This document shows, piece by piece, positions 24,521-28,118 of a stretch of DNA of 28,118 nt (position 1 is its first letter; each line of letters begins with the position of its first letter). Under the pieces are notes generated by a model that was not told where the DNA came from, ran no database searches, and saw only the letters and a list, made by a program, of their open reading frames with translations. This DNA comes from Neomoorella mulderi (lineage in GTDB: Bacteria; Bacillota; DSM-521; Neomoorellales; Neomoorellaceae). Where the stretch lies: positions 1 to 28,118 of the forward strand of contig DRZV01000090.1 of the NCBI GenBank assembly GCA_011375465.1. Reading direction: 5' to 3'. The translations under genes were made by a program, and so were the position numbers.

Positions 24521-25351
24521 CCGGCTTTGCCTTGGATCAATTTTTTTATATTTTCCAGCTGGTTTTGGGCCTCCTCCCGGCCTGCCTGAACCATCTCGGA
24601 AAAAGCGGAAAAATCCCATGAACTCACCGGTCTTTTAATGGGCCTCAGGACCAGATCGGCATATTCGTGAGCGAAAGCCACATTCCTCCTGCTGGCAATC
24701 TCGTAGCACTGCCACAGGACTTCCGCCAGATGGCGAAAATTTTTAGGTTTTGAGGGACATCCCAGATCCACCGCTATTACCCTCTCCGCTCCCCATAGAC
24801 GGCATAGGTGGGCGGGCACATTATCTGTAACCCCTCCATCCCCCAGCCATCGATGGCCTATTTGATAGGGGACAAAGAGCCCTGGTACCGAGATGCTGGC
24901 CCTTACCGCCTGCCAGGCAGGCTGATCTCCCCCTGCCACCACTTGGGGCGGCAGTTTTCCCAGGGGTTCCCAGGAGGCGTATACCACCGTTTCTCCTGTA
25001 GCCAGATCCGTGGCCACCACCCCGATAAGGGGTTTTAACTGGGAAAGCTTTTTGTCACCCAAAATCTTTTTGAGAAGCCTTTCCACCGCATTGCTTTTAA
25101 GCAATCCCAGGGGAAGCCCGGTAAATCTAGTTAATTTTTCCCACTTTAAGATCTGATCCCAGGGCAAGAGGGAAGAGAACTGCTCAAGGGAGTAGAGATA
25201 TCCGGATCCGTAAAGGGTGGCAGCTATGGATCCGGAGCTGGTGCCCATTATTATGGAAGGGCGGACGCGGTTTTCTTCCAAAACTTGGAGTACCCCCAGA
25301 TGGGCAGCGCCTTTTATACCCCCTCCCCCCCAAAGCCAAGGCCAAAATCAC
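24517..25351 (-). pseudogene. Patatin-like phospholipase (RssA/YlbK type), frameshifted
   Basis: The main frame (25281-24517) holds the catalytic GTSSGS (nucleophile Ser) and LGDGGVTDN (Asp of the dyad), typical of bacterial patatin-like lipid hydrolases. The oxyanion-hole start is in another frame: from GTG 25351-25349 (GGAGG 8 bases upstream) it reads V-ILALALGG, and after removing one G from the run of seven (C7 at 25325-25331 on the plus strand) it continues GGGIKGAAHLGVLQVLEEN into the main frame. The restored protein is about 278 residues and fits the family perfectly. Without the start region the enzyme would lack the GGGG loop and be inactive. Its 3' end overlaps the SLT 3' end by 4 bases, convergent. 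Confidence 0.8.
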
Positions 25352-25514
25352 CTTTCACCCCTCCTACCAGAGCCTAGTCTATTTTATGCCCCTTTTCCTT
25401 CCCCTGTTTCTCACTTTCCGGGGAAAACCCAGGACCTGATAAGGACAGGCACTGATGGAAAGGCCTCCTCCATATACTATTAGGGACCGCAACCTTGGGG
25501 GAGGTTTAACTTTT

Positions 25515-26200
25515 ATGGGAAGCTTTTTGGCCTGGATAGCCCTTTCGGTGGCCAAGGGGATAGCCCTGCTGTTATCTTATATCAGCGGCAATGCCTTTCC
25601 TCAGCCCCTGAGCGAGGCAGAAGAAAAAAATACCTGGAGAGGTGGCAGAAGGGGGATAAGAAAGCCAGAGATATACTTATAGAACATAATTTACGCCTGG
25701 TGGCCCACATAACCAAAAAATTTGAAAACACGGGAGAAGATACGGAAGAGCTCATATCCATAGGTATAATAGGCCTGATAAAGGCCATAAATACCTATGA
25801 CAGCAGTAAAGGGACCAAGCTGGCCACCTATGCGGCCAAGTGCATTGAAAACGAGATACTTATGCACCTGCGGGCCTTGAAGAAGACCCGGGGAGAGGTT
25901 TCCCTCTACGATCCCATAGGGGTGGATAAGGAGGGCAATGAGATAATCCTGTTGGACGTCTTGGGTTCAGAGGAGGACATAGAAGAAATAGTGCAGAACT
26001 CTTATGAAACCGAGAGGATTTTGGAGAAGATCGCTGCCCTTACTCCCCGGGAGAGGAAGGTCCTGGCCTGGCGTTTTGGCCTTTTCCAGGGCCAGGAGCG
26101 GACCCAGAGGGACATAGCCGAGAGCATGGGGATATCCCGTTCCTACGTGTCCAGGATAGAGAAGAAGGCTTTGAAAAAACTCCAGGAGCAGCTATCTTGA
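25515..26200 (+). pseudogene. sigK: Sporulation sigma factor K (pro-sigma-K), frameshifted at an A7 run
   Basis: Late mother-cell sigma factor of sporulation. ATG 25515 follows GGGGGAGG. The N-terminus has the hydrophobic pro-sequence (IALSVAKGIALLLSYISGN) and AFPQPLSEAEEK, then runs out of frame at A7 (25624-25630). One step back, or one more A, gives KYLERWQKGDKKARDILIEH and NLRLVAHITKKFENTGED, then TKLATYAAKCIENEILMHL, VSLYDPIG and the region 4 helix-turn-helix TQRDIAESMGISRSYVSRIEK. The total is about 228 residues, matching B. subtilis SigK after joining. There is no skin-type element; the break lies near codon 39, not at the usual skin site. The sequence A-AAA-AAT is a possible -1 slippery heptamer. 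Confidence 0.85.
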
Positions 26201-27674
26201 ATTTCCGGGCTTCTCCCCGATTATCTCCACCGGCCTTTTGAGCAGGCGTGCCAAGCGACGTTGAAAGCGCTTGGCCTCTTTGAGGCAGGGGAAGCGCCCC
26301 AGGATGAGCCTGTAGCTCCCTTTGCCGGTGGCTGGTTCTATGCTGGCCCCTCCCCACTGCTGGATTTGGGTGTACAGGTGCTCCAGGCTGCCGGAATCCA
26401 CCGAAAAGCTCAAAGAATAGATTTCCGGCTGAACCAGTTTTTTTCTGTCACTTAAATAAGAGAGGGAACGATCGGCGAGGCTGCCGAAGGCATACTGGCT
26501 GTAGAGGGAACCCAGCCCCAGGGCGACCTTGCGCCTGGATTTTTCCGAAAGATCCAGGCGGCTTATTTCATGCGAGCCGTATTCAAATCCCCCTTCGTAT
26601 ACCCTTACCAGCCCGTAGCCGCAGGGAAACTGGACTGTAGCGGACACTTCTATATAGGGCCTGGACCCGCCCAGCCAGCGGTTGGTGGTGATGGCGTTCC
26701 GGTGCATGTGGCCGCAGAAGACTGCCTGAACATTGGAAGCCCTCTGGATGATTTTCTGAAGCTCGAAAAAGTTCCGGGCTCCGAACCATATGTCCGGTCC
26801 GTTTACAGGGTGATGGAGAAATATAAATGTGGGAACCTGGCGATTTTCCTCCAGCAGCTTCTTCAGCCAATCCAGCTGTTCCGGATCTATAAATCCCCAA
26901 TCGTTATCCTTTTGGGCTGAATCCAGCAGGATGAACAGATACCCCTGGAGGAAAAGGGCATGGTATGGAGTATCCTGTCTCAGGAAGCGGCGGAACCCCT
27001 CTTCCCCTATCCCTCCAGTCCTCTGTTGATACTTGTCGTGATTGCCCGGGCAGGCATACCAGGGCAAACAGGATGATGAAAGGAGGCCGGCCAGGATCCG
27101 GTACTCCTTTTCTCCGCTGGACTCGGTCAGATCCCCGGTAAAGAAAACCGCCTTTGCTTTCCATTCATGGATATCTTCCAAGGCCTTCTGGAGCAGGGGC
27201 AGGGCGTCTTCCAGGAGCTTGCCCAGGTAGGTCTCGTTGGGATCCCCGGCGCTGGTATCCATCGCCAAATGGGTATCGCTGACCACTCCGAAGGCGAATA
27301 GCAGCTGCCCTTCAGGCCGGGGCAGGGTCTTCACGCAGGTCAAGGGGCCCTTCACCCCCCTGGTTTCCACCTGACAGCAATAAAGGCTTTCCGGGGAGAG
27401 GTTTTCTATCTTGGCCCAGTGGTAAATCCCATCTTTTCCCAGCACCATCCTATCCATCTTAATAGGGATGGATCCTCCACCAGAGGCAGGTGGGGCCAGG
27501 TTGGGGTGTAACCCAGGTTACCACTATATGGTCGCTCCCTACGGTGCAGAGCTCTTCGTTCATTATGGCTTTATCCAGGGGTAAATCTTCGGGAAGCGCT
27601 TCTTCCAGGGAAAATTTTTCCCTCCTTCCCCAAAAAGACAGGCCAGAGCGGAGGAAATCCCTGCGGGTTACCAT
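26192..27674 (-). pseudogene. Calcineurin-like metallophosphatase with SPOR-like tail, frameshifted near the N-terminus
   Basis: The main frame (27457-26192) has the metallophosphatase ligands VVSDTHLA, FTGDLTE, GNHDKY, LHHPVNG and CGHMHRN. About 70 C-terminal residues (SLSFSVDSGSLEHLYTQ, YRLILGRFPCLKEAKRFQ) look like a SPOR peptidoglycan-binding domain. The upstream frame from ATG 27674 starts MVTRRDFLRSG, a twin-arginine motif, but with no hydrophobic core after it, then an FN3-like strand (SDHIVVTWVTPQPGPT), and stops at 27459. The frames fit if one base is removed between about 27465 and 27515, giving about 493 residues. It overlaps sigK by 9 bases, tail to tail. The neighbour is tatC, consistent with Tat export. 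Confidence 0.78.
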
Positions 27675-27692
27675 TTTCCCATTCCCCCTTTT

Positions 27693-28118
27693 TTATATTA
27701 TATTGCTACGCAAAATTTTCTTATATATGATGGCTATAGCTCCTGTTCCCCAGCGGCAGGAGAGACCCCGGGATAGCCATATGCTGGCTTCATAGAGGGA
27801 TACAGCAGGGAGGAAGAGGGCCAGTTGGGCCACCGCTTCCGAGCTGGGAGCCAGAAGAGAGGTTCCTAGGAAAGCGGCCAGCCACACCTGCCTTCTCCTC
27901 TGGGAGAGCATTTCCGGGGATAGACACCCCAGAGAAGAAAGGAACAATATTAGAACAGGTATCTGGAATATAATTCCTAGAAACAGCATAAAAGAAGCCA
28001 CAAAGGAAAAATAACTGGATAAATTGGATAAATCCATAAAGGAGTTTTCCTTAAAAAGAGAAGAAAGTATCAGGGGCAAAAGAGAGTGACCGGTAAAGAT
28101 CCCCAGGTAGAAGAGCGA
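27693..28118 (-). CDS. tatC: Twin-arginine translocase subunit TatC, divergent, partial (runs off the window)
   Basis: The C-terminal 141 residues of a polytopic membrane protein; the 5' part lies beyond the window. Hydrophobic segments VASFMLFLGIIFQIPVLILF, VWLAAFLGTSLLAP and VAQLALFLPAVSLYEASIWL match TatC helices 4 to 6, with FQIPV, RRRQVW and LPAxxLYE as family landmarks. The normally conserved TPPD before helix 5 or 6 reads APSSE, and the loop is one residue longer, so this is an unusual TatC, perhaps a dedicated paralogue. It lies 18 bases upstream of the Tat-motif phosphatase gene on the same strand, which suggests an export pair. Confidence 0.8.
   Translation of the reverse strand, partial: SLFYLGIFTGHSLLPLILSSLFKENSFMDLSNLSSYFSFVASFMLFLGIIFQIPVLILFLSSLGCLSPEMLSQRRRQVWLAAFLGTSLLAPSSEAVAQLALFLPAVSLYEASIWLSRGLSCRWGTGAIAIIYKKILRSNII

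Noticed and set aside
25440..25514. Sigma-E promoter for sigK
   Set aside because: CATATACTAT at 25471-25480 partly resembles a -10, but no convincing -35 at the right distance.
1..28118. CRISPR, insertion sequence, prophage or novel defence system
   Set aside because: No spaced direct repeats, transposase, integrase or defence-type gene was seen; gene order is conserved chromosomal backbone.

Overview
The window is a compact, GC-rich stretch of bacterial chromosome. Gene content and order (recJ-relA-dtd-MBL hydrolase-hisS-aspS-6S RNA-tcdA, then rarA, iscR-iscS-mnmA, alaS-ireB-ruvX-DUF1292-mltG, sigK) point to an anaerobic, spore-forming-lineage Firmicute of the Clostridia type. The selD gene reads an in-frame UGA as selenocysteine, and AUA and AGG codons are frequent. 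I cannot name the genus.

Layout: (1) 15-9274, plus strand: a small LapA-like membrane protein (frameshifted), RecJ, Rel (p)ppGpp synthase/hydrolase, Dtd, an MBL hydrolase, HisRS and AspRS, tightly packed. (2) 9275-10650: a 6S RNA gene with its own promoter, then tcdA starting at the 6S 3' end, then trxA. (3) 10646-15699: rarA on the minus strand, then an Fe-S/tRNA-thiolation block (Mrp/NBP35 ATPase, iscR with a probable operator, iscS, mnmA). (4) 15735-17535: a PRC-barrel protein, two very small ORFs and a frameshifted AI-2E permease. (5) 17543-21650: the alaS-ireB-hypothetical-ruvX-DUF1292 operon, from a strong promoter to a clear terminator. (6) 21672-28118: mltG (broken twice), selD (Sec), a lytic transglycosylase gene with an in-frame TAG, a frameshifted patatin gene (minus), frameshifted sigK, a frameshifted metallophosphatase with a SPOR-like tail (minus) and the 3' part of a divergent tatC (minus, runs off the window).

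The most striking pattern is where the lesions fall. Seven genes for envelope, sporulation or accessory functions (LapA-like, AI-2E, mltG, slt, patatin, sigK, metallophosphatase; about 6 kb) carry eight disabling changes. About 20 kb of core genes have none, apart from an odd dtd start. Core genes read correctly through runs of six or seven identical bases, which argues against simple homopolymer miscalling. Either the organism is losing its sporulation/cell-wall programme, or some sites (notably an A7 run in sigK) are recoded. Raw reads and relatives are needed to decide.

No CRISPR array, tRNA, rRNA, insertion sequence or phage gene was seen. The longest stretch without a protein gene (9275-9533) holds the 6S RNA.
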